The position numbers and the translations under genes were made by a program. The notes beneath the pieces were generated by a model that had not been told where the DNA came from, did not search any database, and saw only the letters and a list, made by a program, of their open reading frames with translations. Shown piece after piece: positions 34,190 through 45,026 of a stretch of 64,000 nucleotides of DNA. The first letter of the stretch is position 1. Every line of letters starts with the position of its first letter. This stretch comes from Anastrepha obliqua. Taxonomy: Eukaryota; Arthropoda; Insecta; Diptera; Tephritidae. The stretch is taken from contig NC_072894.1 of the NCBI RefSeq assembly GCF_027943255.1, positions 127,711,601 to 127,775,600 of the forward strand. The letters are read 5' to 3'.

Positions 34190-34575
34190 GAAAAGAAAAT
34201 AATTTCACGCCTCAAGCAAGAGTAGTCCGCTAATCTAAGTAAATATTTACAAAAAATATTCGAATAGTGAGGTGGTATTCGAATAGTAAGGTATTCGAAT
34301 AGTAAGGTATTCGAATAGTGAGGTATTCGAATAGCATTATTCGAATAAACGAATAAAAAAGAATATAAAGAAACGAATATAAAAGAAAATAATTTCACGC
34401 CTCAAGCAAGAGTAGTCCGCTAATCTAAGTAAATATTTACAAAAAATATTCGAATAGTGAGGTGGTATTCGAATAGTAAGGTATTCGAATAGTAAGGTAT
34501 TCGAATAGTAAGGTATTCGAATAGTAAGGTATTCGAATAGTGAGGTATTCGAATAGTGAGGTATTCGAATAGCAT
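34190..34575. repeat. Duplicated block with right arrays of 16-bp units
   Basis: A segment starting AAAATAATTTCACGCCTCAAG at about 34195 and 34386 occurs twice in direct order. Each copy contains a GCAAGAGTAGTCCGCTAATC core followed by an array of TATTCGAATAGTRAGG. The first copy has five units and the second eight, so the arrays have changed length since the duplication of about 190 bp. Confidence 0.85.
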
Positions 34576-34695
34576 TATTCGAATAAACGAATAAAAAATT
34601 CGAATAAATATTAATCGAATTACGAATACCTCTCGAATAAAAGATTTTATTATTCGAATAATTTTTATTCGAATAGTCCCACCACTACTACCCAT

Positions 34696-35394
34696 AACCT
34701 ACCCATTATTGAAGATAACCATATTCGTTTTGTTCGGGCTTGCGGAAACCCGATTGCCACTATATAAAGTTTCTGTCATGTCACCCGTTGCCACTCAGAA
34801 GCGGTATATGCCGATAAACCAGTGACGTCAACTTCGGCATGTTAAAAGTGGTTCAAAATTGAACCAACTGGATGGTCTTCAGAATAATAAATCACGGTAG
34901 ACATTTAGCCGAACTTATTTATAAACACTAAACTGCATAGAATCTGAAAATTTCTTAATATAATTTGTTATGCATTTTATGAAAAAAAAGTCGAATACCT
35001 TTTAAAAATCACGCATTATATATAAGAAATGTATTGCTTCATTCAGCCATTACAGCCAGATATGCCATGAAAATGGCAGCTGGATTAAAAACTGATTACC
35101 TCTCAAAAACCCTTTGGTTATTGTAGATTTATGAAAGCATCAGAACACACATGTCTATGTGAATGGTGTTATTGTGTTGATAACTGCATTCATTTGCAAT
35201 GGCTTGCTGATGTTTCTTTGGAAATACAGAATAGGCATTTTGTCTGCTGTATTAGCAGCATTTAATCGCCGGCATGCTCGGATGGTATTGACAAAAATGG
35301 ATGGTTAAGCATAAACGAATCCACTTAACGTAGTACCTTTGGTTTTCTCTATAACTCTGTTTGTATGGAATATATTCATATTGGATATGTAGGT
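34696..35394. other. No gene seen
   Basis: Unique-looking sequence with no domain. The hAT target motif CTACCCAT appears again as CCTACCCATT just outside the element at 34698-34707. Confidence 0.35.
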
Positions 35395-35830
35395 TTGTTA
35401 TGTAGGTATGTATTTGCTTTTTGTATTTTTCTTCGCCATATGAGGCCGTTTCTTTGCGATTTCGTCTTTCAAACGCTCCAATAACGCTATATAATAGTCG
35501 CTGTTGATGGTCTGCCCCTTCTGGAGATAGTCGATGAATATTATTCCATGCGCATCCCAAAATACAGACGCCATAATCTTGCCAGCCGACTGCTGCGTCT
35601 TTGATCGCTTTGGGCGGCTTTCACCGGATGCATGCCACTCAGCAGACTGCCGATTTGACTCTGGAGTGAAATAGTGGATCCATGTTTCATCCATTGTGAT
35701 GTACCGAAGCAAAAACTCCGACTTATTGCGCGTAAACATGTCCAAACGCTCTTTGAATCATCGATTCGTTGTTGTTTTTGCTCCGGTGTGAGCAAACGCG
35801 GCACCCATTTGGAAAACATTCCTGGCATTG
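35395..35830 (-). pseudogene. mariner transposase, central part
   Basis: On the minus strand: KWVPRLLTPEQKQQRIDDSK, then after a frame change MFTRNKSEFLLRYITMDETWIHYFTPESNRQSAEWHASGESRPKRSK, AGKIMASVFWDAHGIIFIDYLQKGQTINSDYYIALLERLKDEIAKKRPHMAKK. The first catalytic Asp (MDETW) and the WDAHG block are intact. The frame ends before HHDNAP, so the second and third catalytic Asp are missing. Family usual length is about 345 residues; less than half remains. TIRs were not found. Confidence 0.85.
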
Positions 35831-35892
35831 AACAGTATTTTTTGACGTGATAACGTCTTATAATTCGATTTAACAGGCTGCACGCACGAAAA

Positions 35893-35990
35893 AATGTGTC
35901 GTTACCTTGCTCATTAGTGTTACCTTGCTCATATGTCGTTACCTTGCTCATTGCCGTTACCTTGCTCATTTGTCGTTACCTTGCTCATTG
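35893..35990. repeat. Minisatellite, about five units of GTCGTTACCTTGCTCATT
   Basis: Units of about 18-20 bp (GTCGTTACCTTGCTCATTR) repeat five times in a row with small changes, between the mariner fragment and the next dispersed repeat. Confidence 0.85.
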
Positions 35991-35994
35991 CATT

Positions 35995-36165
35995 GAATGA
36001 ACTGCAAGCGAAAGCGCGGAACGAACGACAAAGCAAACAAACGGCGACGTTCGACATCTTGCTCTCTCCTACTTAAGTGAGCGTATATATGTATGTATAT
36101 GCGCATATGTACATATATAAATTCATGTATTTGTATTTGCATATGCCTTCTTATTGATTATTATT
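35995..36165 (+). repeat. Dispersed repeat, copy 1 (other copy at 56278-56465)
   Basis: GAACTGCAAGCGAAAGCGCGG, ACGAACGACAAAGCAA, ACGTTCGACATCTTGCTCTC, CCTACTTAAGTGAGC and the trailing CATATGTACATATATAAATTC match the block at 56278-56465 in order. This may be part of an LTR or other transposon; no termini could be set. Confidence 0.7.
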
Positions 36166-37284
36166 AATTTGATTCACTTGAAGAATTTAAAATAAAACCA
36201 AATTTGTTAATAATACCTGTTGTTTTAATGTTATTATTATTAATTTTTTTATTATATATGAAGGAAAAAATGTATGGTAATATTTACCATATACCTTATA
36301 AGATATGTTACCTATATTAATAATTTAAAGAGGAAAACTTTGTTTGTTTGTAATGAATAGGCTCAAAAACTACTGGACCGATTTTAAAAATTCTTTCACC
36401 ATCATCCACGAGTAACATGGATTATATTTTATTTTGGAAATAGGGCTCGAGATATAGGTCAAAACATGGACCCGGGTAAACTTCGGATGTGTATGTACAA
36501 TATGGGCATCAAATGGAAGCTGTTGGTGACTGCTTTAGTCCAGAGTATTTTTCATGCCGCTTCGTGACTAGGGTCTCGAGATAGAGACCAAAACGTGGAC
36601 CCTAGAATGTGTTTGTACAATATGGATATCAAATTGAAGCTGTTGGTGAATGCTTTAGTACAGAGTATTTTTCATGCCGCTCCGTGACTGGGGACTCGAG
36701 ATATAGGTCAAAACGTGGACCCGGGTAACCTTTGGTTGTGTATGTACAATATGGGTATCAAATGAAAGCTGTTGATAAGTGCTTTAATACGGGGTAATTT
36801 TCATACCTATTGATGACTAGTCTGGAAATATATGCCAAAACGTGGACCCGCCGTGTCTTTGAACCGAATTAAACCAAACTTACACCCATTGTTAAGCAGG
36901 TATTGCAGATGGTTTCCGTATAGTTTGGATACCAATTGGTAGATAGGGTCTCGAGATATAGGTCAAAACGTGGACCCGGGTAACCTTCGGATGTGTATGT
37001 ACAATATGGGTATCAAATGGAAGCTGTTGGTGAATGCTTTAGTTCAGAGTATTTCCATCCGCTCCGTGACTAGGGTCTCGAGATAGAGACCAAAACGTGG
37101 ACCCTAGAATGTGTTTTGTACAATATGGATATCAAATGAAAGCTGTTGATAAGTGCTTTAATACGGGGTAATTTTCATACCTATTGATGACTAGGGTCTG
37201 GAAATATATGCCAAAACGTGGACCCGCCGTGTCTTTGAACCGAATGAAACCAAACTTACGCACATTGTTAAGTAAGTATTGAAA

Positions 37285-37482
37285 ATGGGTTTCGTAAAGT
37301 TTGGTTGTAATTCGGAGCAGTGGCAACGGGTACAGCGTTCTTTTGAGCCAGCCGTAATGTCGCTTACTTTTTTAACGCTTGGGGCGGAACTGAACTGTCA
37401 AATTGACAGTGTGAGTTACAATGTGTCAATATTTCTTTCTGATTTGGATGCCATAAGGAAAAAACGTAAGTGCAACATGTAA
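37285..37482 (+). CDS. Small ORF shared by two Helitrons, unknown
   Basis: A 65-codon frame starting MGFVKFGCNSEQWQRVQRSF and ending LDAIRKKRKCNM. The copy at 48001-48198 differs by about two conservative residues (V/I and A/V). No domain recognised. A splice-donor-like GTAAGT lies in the frame just before the end (CGTAAGTGC), so the ORF may instead be a captured host exon. Expression is unproven, and preservation may only reflect the youth of the copies. Confidence 0.35.
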   Translation: MGFVKFGCNSEQWQRVQRSFEPAVMSLTFLTLGAELNCQIDSVSYNVSIFLSDLDAIRKKRKCNM

Positions 37483-37659
37483 AAATTGTTTGTGAATTTT
37501 TTTGGAGTGGATTTTGGAACAGTAAATAATTTCTTACGAAATTTGAGAATTTAATGTGAAATCCGAATGAAATTATGTGTTCGTGGAAAAAACAATTTTT
37601 TTCGTTTTTTTTTTTTTGAAAAATATAAATGGATAATGGTTAAAAAAGCTCCAATGCTT

Positions 37660-37790
37660 AATAAAACATATAAATTGAAACGAAAAATTCATGGATGATC
37701 AGGAAAAAAGACGATTGTTTATTCATATGCGTTGATTTGAAATTTAAAAACAATCTTCTTTTTTCCTGATTTTCAATTTATATTTTATAT
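37660..37790. repeat. Inverted repeat, stem-loop inside the Helitron
   Basis: ATCAGGAAAAAAGACGATTGTTT is opposed by AAACAATCTTCTTTTTTCCTGAT about 30 bases later, and outer TATAAATTGAAA by TTTCAATTTATA. One hairpin with a stem of over 30 pairs would form. It also occurs at 48385-48505. Confidence 0.85.
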
Positions 37791-37948
37791 TTACTCAAAA
37801 ACAAATAGAAAAATAAAAATTATTGTTTATGCCAAAGCGCTTGAATAAAGAATAAAGAAATAAATAATATGAAAACCATATATTTTCTGTTCTAAACCAT
37901 ATATATTCTATTTTAGTGTGCCCAGCGAAGGGGGCCGGGTTTGCTAGT

Positions 37949-38950
37949 GGATAAATAAAACATTGTAGTAGCAGCAGCTGCCAATAAAGATCACTAAAAC
38001 CTGTGCCTACATCTCTCTCGGGCGTGTGCTCGGCGAGCTGCACAAATTAACTCGTGAATATTTGATATCAAAGTAGACGCATAGTGATTTGGTGAACAGA
38101 GACACAATCCTGTCCTAAACCAAGTAAATATATCTTTATTAACTCCAACTAACCGATAAATCTGATTTATTAAATATTCCGAAATCTTAGGCTTGACCAA
38201 GATTCATGTACATCTGTACGAGGTTTGTTAAAAAAATACTCTGATTTTTTAAATTTCGCGTGCTACGTACATTCGGCTTTCGATTATTATTATTATTTTT
38301 TAAATATGTTGGCACACTCGTCTCGAAGATATGTTCACGGTTTAGCAATATAGCATATTTAGTTTGTTTGTGAGAGGCATAAATAAGGCAAGGGTTTTGC
38401 GTGTTCGGCGATTTTCTGCCATCGACTCTTGGCTCTCCTGGACTCTTCCATTGGACTTCGGTCACTGTGCGCGCACTTACAGTGACGTATCGTAGACCCT
38501 TACCGCAGCCCCTAGAGAGCACAAAATTGAGCAAAACTTATCCCGTAGAGAACAACTGCGTTCTTTTAGTTATATATTTACACAATACATCGGTTTGTGT
38601 GTGTATGTGTTTGGTTATATCTACACAATGTTGCCATTGATATTTATATATTGTATATCAGTTACAATTTTTCATTGTTTAATAAACCAAAGCCAAAAAC
38701 CAACAGATGCAAATGTTCACTTATCTATATTAACATTATTCAACATTGTTTTTACGTTATTTTAACAAAAATTAAAATTTTTCCAAGTTTATTTTGTAAA
38801 TGATTTCGAAATGTACTGTTTGGCAACACTGTGTGGTGAGAGAGCAATCCTGAGAGGAATTTTCAAAAATCCTGCGACAAAATCTACAATACTACAATAC
38901 GGAAGGGAAGTAATTTTTCATTTACATGTGGTTATCATTAGTTTGTTCGT
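37949..38950. other. No gene seen
   Basis: CTGTACGAGGTTTGTTAAAAA near 38214 looks like a mariner terminus, but no partner or transposase is near. Predicted ORFs of 60-115 codons show no family. Confidence 0.35.
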
Positions 38951-38954
38951 AACA

Positions 38955-39260
38955 GCTGACAGGGGACTGCGTTTACGTCGGTGACTCTTTGCAGCAAAAT
39001 CTTTGGCAAGACCGCTGGGTTAACGAAACACGCGGCAAAAGATGACGCTGAACACACATTCTTCCAATGCCTGCGTTGGAAACAAGAACGTGGAACGCTG
39101 GAGAATGCAGTCACTCACATAACCAAAATGTGTAATCTCCAAGATGCTAAATGGCAAGGAAACGTGGGCGATCATCAGTGGTTTCCCGGAAAGAGTTCTC
39201 CGTATAAAAAAGCGGGGGCTGGACGCATGCTCATAGGCACATCTTTATAATGAAGCGAAA
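38955..39260 (+). pseudogene. LINE ORF2 C-terminus (R1-like)
   Basis: Frame 38981-39250 reads DDAEHTFFQCLRWKQERGTLENAVTHITKMCNLQDAKW, the C-terminal zinc-region block of R1-group LINE ORF2 proteins (family pattern DdaeHTfF.C.rW...R). The ending GRMLIGTSL stands where the family has a basic tail before the stop. The upstream ORF2 is absent (5' truncation). The following region to about 39370 may be its 3' UTR. Confidence 0.65.
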
Positions 39261-40300
39261 GTAAGGCGAAAGCGATTCCAGGGTGGGCGGCCGTTCAAAA
39301 CAAGGGGAAGTTTTTTAGTCTTCGGACATACCATTGCCGCGACGCGATGATCATGCATTAGGCATTTTAAACCCTCTCATCCGCAAAAAAAACAAAATAT
39401 TCAATGGAGCTTTCGCAAGAATGTCTGCTTCGGTAACATAGGTAAGTAAGAATACGTATGTGCCTACCAACTGGGCATTGCCTCGGCCATTTTTTTGAAA
39501 GTGTTACATCATTTCTAAGCTATAAATAAAAAAAATTAATGCAACGTTGAAGAAATTTATGTAAATGTGGAAACTTTTGTGAATTTTTGTGATCAAAATG
39601 CCTGTATCGCAATATTTGTTATTCCGAGGATGGGAAATTAATTTAATAACATGGAAAGAGTTTTCGTCCATGTTTTCTAGGGGATATGTAACAAATAGTA
39701 ATACAAACATTTGTGCGGAAAGCAACACGCTGTCTTAAAAGTGTAATCGCTGCGGATGACAACAGCAGGAAGTACACGGCACATATTTGACCGGAAATAA
39801 AAACAAACAAGCTTCAAAACAGTTCAGATATGCACATATGAATGTACTTATGTATATGTACTTTCGTTTGACATGTGGATAATGTGTGTGCATATTTGTT
39901 AGCTTTAATACAAATGTAACACACAGTTAGTTATCGGAAGGCTGCGGTGTAGGTGCACATTTGTCATATACCGCGGCGCTATGCTAATAGCTGATAGATG
40001 GAATTGGTTTTGATGACATAATATATAAGTACATACTATATATTTAGAATCATGCATTTCTATCTCATATTTATGTACATATGTATATCTCAATAATTCC
40101 TCTGAGTTCGATCACCGGATGTCTTAATAAAACTATTAAATTAGTGGCGACAAAACAGGCTTGCTTTATTTAATTTCAGTCTAATGACTTTCTATCACTT
40201 TGTACGTTTACATCTTGCGCGTGTATGTACATAAAACCGCGCACACAGGGCACTCACTTTATGCCTCCATATGCGCATGTTGCCCAAAATTAAAATCGGA
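39261..40300. other. No gene seen
   Basis: Many CATATGTATATG tracts; nothing recognised. Confidence 0.35.
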
Positions 40301-40302
40301 TG

Positions 40303-41570
40303 AAAACATGCCTGCCGATTGGAATTTAAGTGTTCTCTGCCCATCCATAAGAAGGGTGATCCTGCAATCTGTGCCAATTACCGCGGGATTAGTCTTCTAA
40401 ATATCGCCTATAAGGTTCTAGCGAGCGTATTGTGTGAAAGACTGAAGCCCACCGTCAACCAACTGATTGGACCTTATCAGTGTGGCTTTAGACCTGGAAA
40501 GTCTACCATCGACCAAATATTTACAATACGCCAAATCTTGGAAAAGACCCATGAAAGGAGAATCGACCCACACCATCTTTTCGTCGATTTCAAAGCTGCA
40601 TTCGACAGTACGGAAAGGAGTTACTTGTATGCCGCGATGTCTGAATTTGGTATCCCCACAAAACTAATACGACTATGCAAGATGACGTTGCTCAACACCA
40701 GCAGCGCCGTCAGAATTGGAAAGGACCTCTCCGAGCCGTTTGATACCAAACGAGGTTTCAGACTCCCTGTCGTGTGACTTCTTTCGATATCGATATCATC
40801 GGCCTTAACAACCGCGCTTTTAGTTCTGCCTTCTCCAAACTGGATAAAGAGGCAAAGCGAATGGGTTTGGTGGTGAACGATGACAAAACGAAGTACCTCC
40901 TGTCTTCAAACAAACAGCCGGCGCACTCGCGTATCGGCACCCACGTCACTGTAGACAATTATAATTTCGAGGTATTAACACCGATAACAATGTCAGTCTT
41001 GAAATCCAACGTAGAATCTCTCTTTCCAACAAGTGCTACTTTGGACTAAGTAGGCAACTGAGCAGTAAAGTCCTCTCTCGACGAACAAAACTAACACTCT
41101 ACAAGACTCTAATCACGTCCTAACGTATGGCGCAGAAGCTTGGACGATGACAACATACGATGAAGCGACACTTGGAGTGTTCGAGAGAAAGATTCTGCGT
41201 AAGATTTTTGGACCTTTGCACGTTGGCAGCGGTGAATATCGCAGACGATGGAACGATGAGCTGTATGAGCTTTACAACGACATAAACATAGCGCAGCGAA
41301 TAAAGATCCAGCGGCTACGTTAGCTGGGTCATGTCGTCCGAATGGATACAAACGCTCCGGCTTTGAAAGTATTCGATGCGGTACCAGCTGGTGGTAGCAA
41401 AGGAAGAGGAAGGCCTCCTCTGCGTTGGAAAGATCAGGTGGAGAAGGACTTGGCTTCACTTGGTGTGTCCAATTGGCGCCGGTTAGCACGAGAAAGAAAC
41501 GACTGGCGCACTTTGTTAAACTCGGCCAAAATCGCGTAAGCGGTTATCGCGCCAATTAAGAAGAAAAAAG
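40303..41570 (+). pseudogene. Non-LTR retrotransposon ORF2 with internal deletion (same family as 20.1 kb)
   Basis: DENMPADW at 40290-40320 leads into the reverse transcriptase: NYRGISLLNIAYKVLASVLCERLKP, GPYQCGFRPGKSTIDQIFTIRQILEK, HLFVDFKAAFDS (first catalytic Asp), MTLLNTSSAVRIG. After GFR the sequence jumps to DIDIIGLNNR, deleting QGDSL through YAD, including the YADD core. Several frameshifts and a stop (LR-stop-LGHVVRM) follow, then the intact GRGRPPLRWKDQVEKDLA C-terminus and the 3' end GCGCCAATTAAGAAG. Together with the 20.1-kb copy it shows most of the reverse transcriptase. Confidence 0.85.
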
Positions 41571-42515
41571 TAAATTCCGCCAGCCCACTACATCTCTCCT
41601 CATGCGCAGTCAATATGCCAATTTTTCATATTTCAGTTATTTCAGTTGAAAGCAAGACGCATGCATTTGGACGGGCATTTTATAAATTCATTGGCATTCA
41701 TTAAAATGTCTTTAAATTAGAACAATTTCTTTATGTACGGATTATTCATCACCTGATGTGGAGCAGCTGCATTGCAATTGGCATGTTTTTCATTATTGTC
41801 TAATATTTTACTTCCATATATTCAGAAGCAAAGAAAAAATGTTGCAAGGGCTGTCTATTTGTCGTTATTTTAGAAGCATTCCATTTGTTACAAGAAGTGG
41901 CTAGATGAGTGTTATCGGTGATATGATGCGCTGCGTAGAGCGTGACAAGTCGGGTACGGCTTAGTAATCTGCATATACTATCCGGGATCAGCTGAGTAAC
42001 AAATAGGTGCTTAGATTATCGGGAGCGAATCAAATTTTTGTATACCAATATTCCTTTGTGTTGAAAAGTCTGGAAAAAATATGAAACAAATTCTAAAGAG
42101 CTATTTCCTTTGGTTTGCTATAACTGAAAACAGTGCCATATATTTTACATTGCAATTACGCGGTGCTAACGTACCTGTATGACGATTGAGGCAGTTACGA
42201 GGATTTTCACTTTGCCAGAGAAAACAGTTTAGTAATAGTCATCTTGTCAAGCCTCCTATGGACTTCATATATTTCATTTCAAAGTTTGAAAAATATGCAG
42301 GGAAGAATTTAATTCGACTTGCGCCATAAATACCTTTATCGACAAAACTTGTTAACTGCAAGATATTATGTGACAATTCTGGCTATTGGCATTTATTGTT
42401 TGAAAGAAAAAATTTTAAACATTTTTACGTTGGCGATTTCATGAACAAAATTAAAAATCTACAAAAACATTTGGATACAATTGAATGATCGACTTTTTTT
42501 TGGAAGGCAAATTTA
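41571..42515. other. No gene seen
   Basis: Mixed sequence; no TIR pair or domain detected. Confidence 0.35.
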
Positions 42516-42518
42516 GTA

Positions 42519-43444
42519 GGGGAAAATGGGAAGTTGTGAGACACAGGAAGTTGTGAGACATTGTTACCTTTCGGCATTATTCATTTGTTTACATTCGATT
42601 TTAAGTGTCAACAAGTGTTCTCGATGCGATCTCACTTTTCAGCTAGCATTGGTCATATTTACACGCATTCGACGCGTCTCTCCAGTTACTGTGTTTTGGA
42701 ATTTCTCGGTAAGTTTTTTTCATCATTTGTTTTGCGATACATTCGATCAGTTGTTGAAGCAAATTGCAATTGTTAATATATACAAATTATTAATTGTCCT
42801 ATTAGCTTTGAATTTACACGTTCACTTGGGCATGAACGTTCGATGTGTTTCTGACTACGCGGCCATTTATAGAAAAAAACGATTTGGGGAGTTGTAAGAC
42901 ACCGTTTTTTTCGACGTTTTAACGCATCTTTCATAAGTACCTCGCAATATTCATGCATTGTTTGTATATATAATATATCATGAAATTTTTGGTTAAATTT
43001 GAGTTTTTATTGTTTTTCCGCTTTTTCGTAGATTTCTCATTTATCATGCCGCGTCATAGGTATGTGAGTGAGTCAAGTATACATGTTCTCGCTGCGAATC
43101 ATCAGATTGATGGCATTGCATTTTTTATACACTTTTTTTATAACAATTGTCTTTTCTTTTTTATTTTTCATCTTAATAAAGAACTAACAACTAAAATAAG
43201 TCATTTTTATTGATTTAAACCATGGTGTCTCACAACTCCCCACATTTTTGTATTTTGTATTATATTTTATATTATTATATACAATTTTAATTTTAAGGAA
43301 AATTGTAGTTTTGTTAAATAGGCCATACCAATAGCTTCCAGTATTCATTAACTAAAGATTCCATCGTTGACATATGCAGAATATTAAGATTTTGAGTAAT
43401 ACGGTCCAAAACCAAAACCCGTCTCACAACTCCCCATTCTCCCT
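42519..43444. mobile_element. TIR element with TA target, possibly pogo-like
   Basis: Left end GGGGAAAATGGGAAGTTGTG; reverse complement of the right end AGGGAGAATGGGGAGTTGTG. TA flanks (42517-42518 and 43445-43446). The end motif GGGGAGTTGTGAGAC is repeated inside: at 42547, near 42886 (GGGGAGTTGTAAGAC), and inverted near 43226 (GTCTCACAACTCCCC). An internal ATG reads MPRHRYVSESS, which faintly recalls a pogo/Tigger start, but no transposase follows. Confidence 0.7.
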
Positions 43445-43446
43445 TA

Positions 43447-44265
43447 CCATTCACGGACGGATCGAGGCTTCTCGAAAATGTGAGGAGTTAGTAATGCTGC
43501 ATTATGGCGTAAATGGGGCAGAAAAATTTGCAGTTCAGCTTTATTTAATTTTGTTTACATTTAGCTGCTATATAGTAAGTCGTTCCTTTGCTCTCTTCGC
43601 CAAAGCTGACGAGGGAACTGCATCTTCCGAATAATGTGTCATTGCTTGGAAAATTATCCTTCATTTTCACTGACGTCATTGAGACGCATATTGTGCAGAA
43701 CAGTATACGTGTCAACAATTCTACCAGCGAAGCCAGACTCATATAAAAGCATGCGTTGCTTTGAAGGGCATCGTCCTGTGGATTTTTTATGACCCAAAGG
43801 TCATTCGAAAAAATTAACAGCTTTATATAAAGCATCATCAACCATGGCTTCAATGGCTAAGCTGAGTCTCCCGTAATTTATTGATAATTTAATTGCCATG
43901 CGGAGTCAGGCGGTAAAAGCTTTTATGTGGTTGTATTGGCCAACATCCAAGTCAAATGGGCAGTCCAAATATCGCAGAGAAAAGCTTTCCGATAAAGCAG
44001 TCCTTAATGAAGCAAACTATTGTGTCCTTTCAGCGTTAAATCCAAGGTACTGGAATGCCATTGTACTTCGTTGGAAAATTGTATATTTATAAGTGGCTTA
44101 TATGACACATATGTAGTTATTTTTACTAAAACCTTCATACCGATAGATTTTCGCGTGGTTTTTCGTATTGAAAATGCTAACCAATTTTATCGTTACACTT
44201 TTCCACTTCAGGGTATTTGTAGCTATGCCATCAAGAATAGTCGCTAGAAAACTGTCAAAGTTAAG
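43447..44265. other. No gene seen
   Basis: Non-repetitive looking sequence with ORFs under 105 codons and no domain. Confidence 0.35.
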
Positions 44266-44267
44266 TA

Positions 44268-44635
44268 AAGGGTTTTTCAATTGGCGCGGGTCGATTTTGG
44301 CGCCCTGTGGCAGCCATTTTGTTTTGGTGTCATCTGCCAAATCTTTTGTTTATTATTCAGTTGTTTATGCCAAATCATCATGGCAAGTTACACGATTGAA
44401 CATCACGTTCAAATGATAAAACTTTATTATCAAAATGAGTGTTCATTAACGCAAACGTTGCGCGCATTGCGCCCATTTTTCGATAGACGTGGTGGCCCTT
44501 CCAATTTCTTATGGCCCATATTGAACCATATGGACCTAGACGGCATGTGGTTCCAGCAGGACGGCGCTACGTGCCACACAGCAAACGCCATTTTATTCCA
44601 TTTCAACACCTACCCGCCCTTATTGAAAAACCCTT
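44268..44635 (+). mobile_element. 368-bp deletion derivative of a DUF4817-type transposon
   Basis: TIRs AAGGGTTTTTCAATTGGCGC and (reverse complement) AAGGGTTTTTCAATAAGGGC; TA at 44266-44267 and 44636-44637. Inside, MASYTIEHHVQMIKLYYQNECSLTQTLRALRPFFDRRGGPSN (first HTH) is fused to LDGMWFQQDGATCHTAN (second catalytic Asp block). The central 0.7 kb or so and the C-terminus are deleted. This is a MITE-sized element that still shows its parent gene. Confidence 0.9.
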
Positions 44636-45026
44636 TACAAAAATCAATAAAAGTGTGCTGGAGCATTGCAATTAACGAAAATAGTCGCAAGCGTTAGTTA
44701 CCGATACGAAAACTATCGTAAAGTAATTTGAGAATCGCACTACAGATATAAGGTATAATATTTGTATATACGAGTATAATAAGAACCCGAGAACGTAAAT
44801 TTACGTTCTCTGTAAGAACTACAACTTAGTTTTTGATTAAGTACTTTATTACGACGACCGCCGTAGCCGAATAAGTTGGTGCGTGCTACCATTCGGAATT
44901 CAGAAAGAACGTAGGTTCGATTTTTCAATTAGTTAGTTCAATTTTTCTAATATCGGTCGCCCCTCGGCTGGCAATGGCAAACCTCCGAATGTATTTCTGC
45001 CATGAAAAGGCTCCTCATAAAAAATA

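Larger units (their letters stand above)
33450..34687 (-). mobile_element. hAT transposon with palindromic subterminal arrays, 8-bp target duplication
   Basis: CTACCCAT flanks both ends (33442-33449 and 34688-34695), the 8-bp duplication typical of hAT. Left end TAGGAGAGGGATTATTTTCG; reverse complement of the right end TAGTGGTGGGACTATTCG. Both ends run into arrays of a 16-bp unit (TATTCGAATA plus CCTYAC), oriented oppositely at the two ends. The only coding remnant is a BED zinc finger on the minus strand next to the left array. Most of the transposase (RNase H-like and dimerisation parts) is missing, so it is a deletion derivative. Confidence 0.9.
36311..37947 (+). mobile_element. Non-autonomous Helitron with satellite core, small ORF and hairpin
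   Basis: Preceded by A and followed by T. The 5' end CCTATATTAATAATTTAAAG is a mutated version of TCTATACTAATATTATAAAT at 46429. The 3' end is GGGCCGGGTTTGCTAG, preceded by a GCCC/GGGC hairpin with AGCGAAGG loop. The core is made of roughly 130-bp units (CGAGATATAGGTCAAAACGTGG ... GCCGCTCCGTGACTAGGGTC). The 3' third contains a small ORF (37285) and a long inverted repeat, almost identical to the copy at 47975-48662. Confidence 0.85.

Noticed and set aside
33540..34575. Regular repeats resembling a CRISPR array
   Set aside because: Units are contiguous without unique spacers, lie inside a hAT element with TSD, and the genome is eukaryotic.
34420..34695. ORF of repeated LFEYLTIRIPHYSN residues
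   Set aside because: This is only the translation of the 16-bp palindromic array of the hAT element, not a repeat protein.
38214..38270. Mariner-like terminus ACGAGGTTTGTTAAAAAAAT
   Set aside because: No opposing end or transposase nearby; noted only as similarity.
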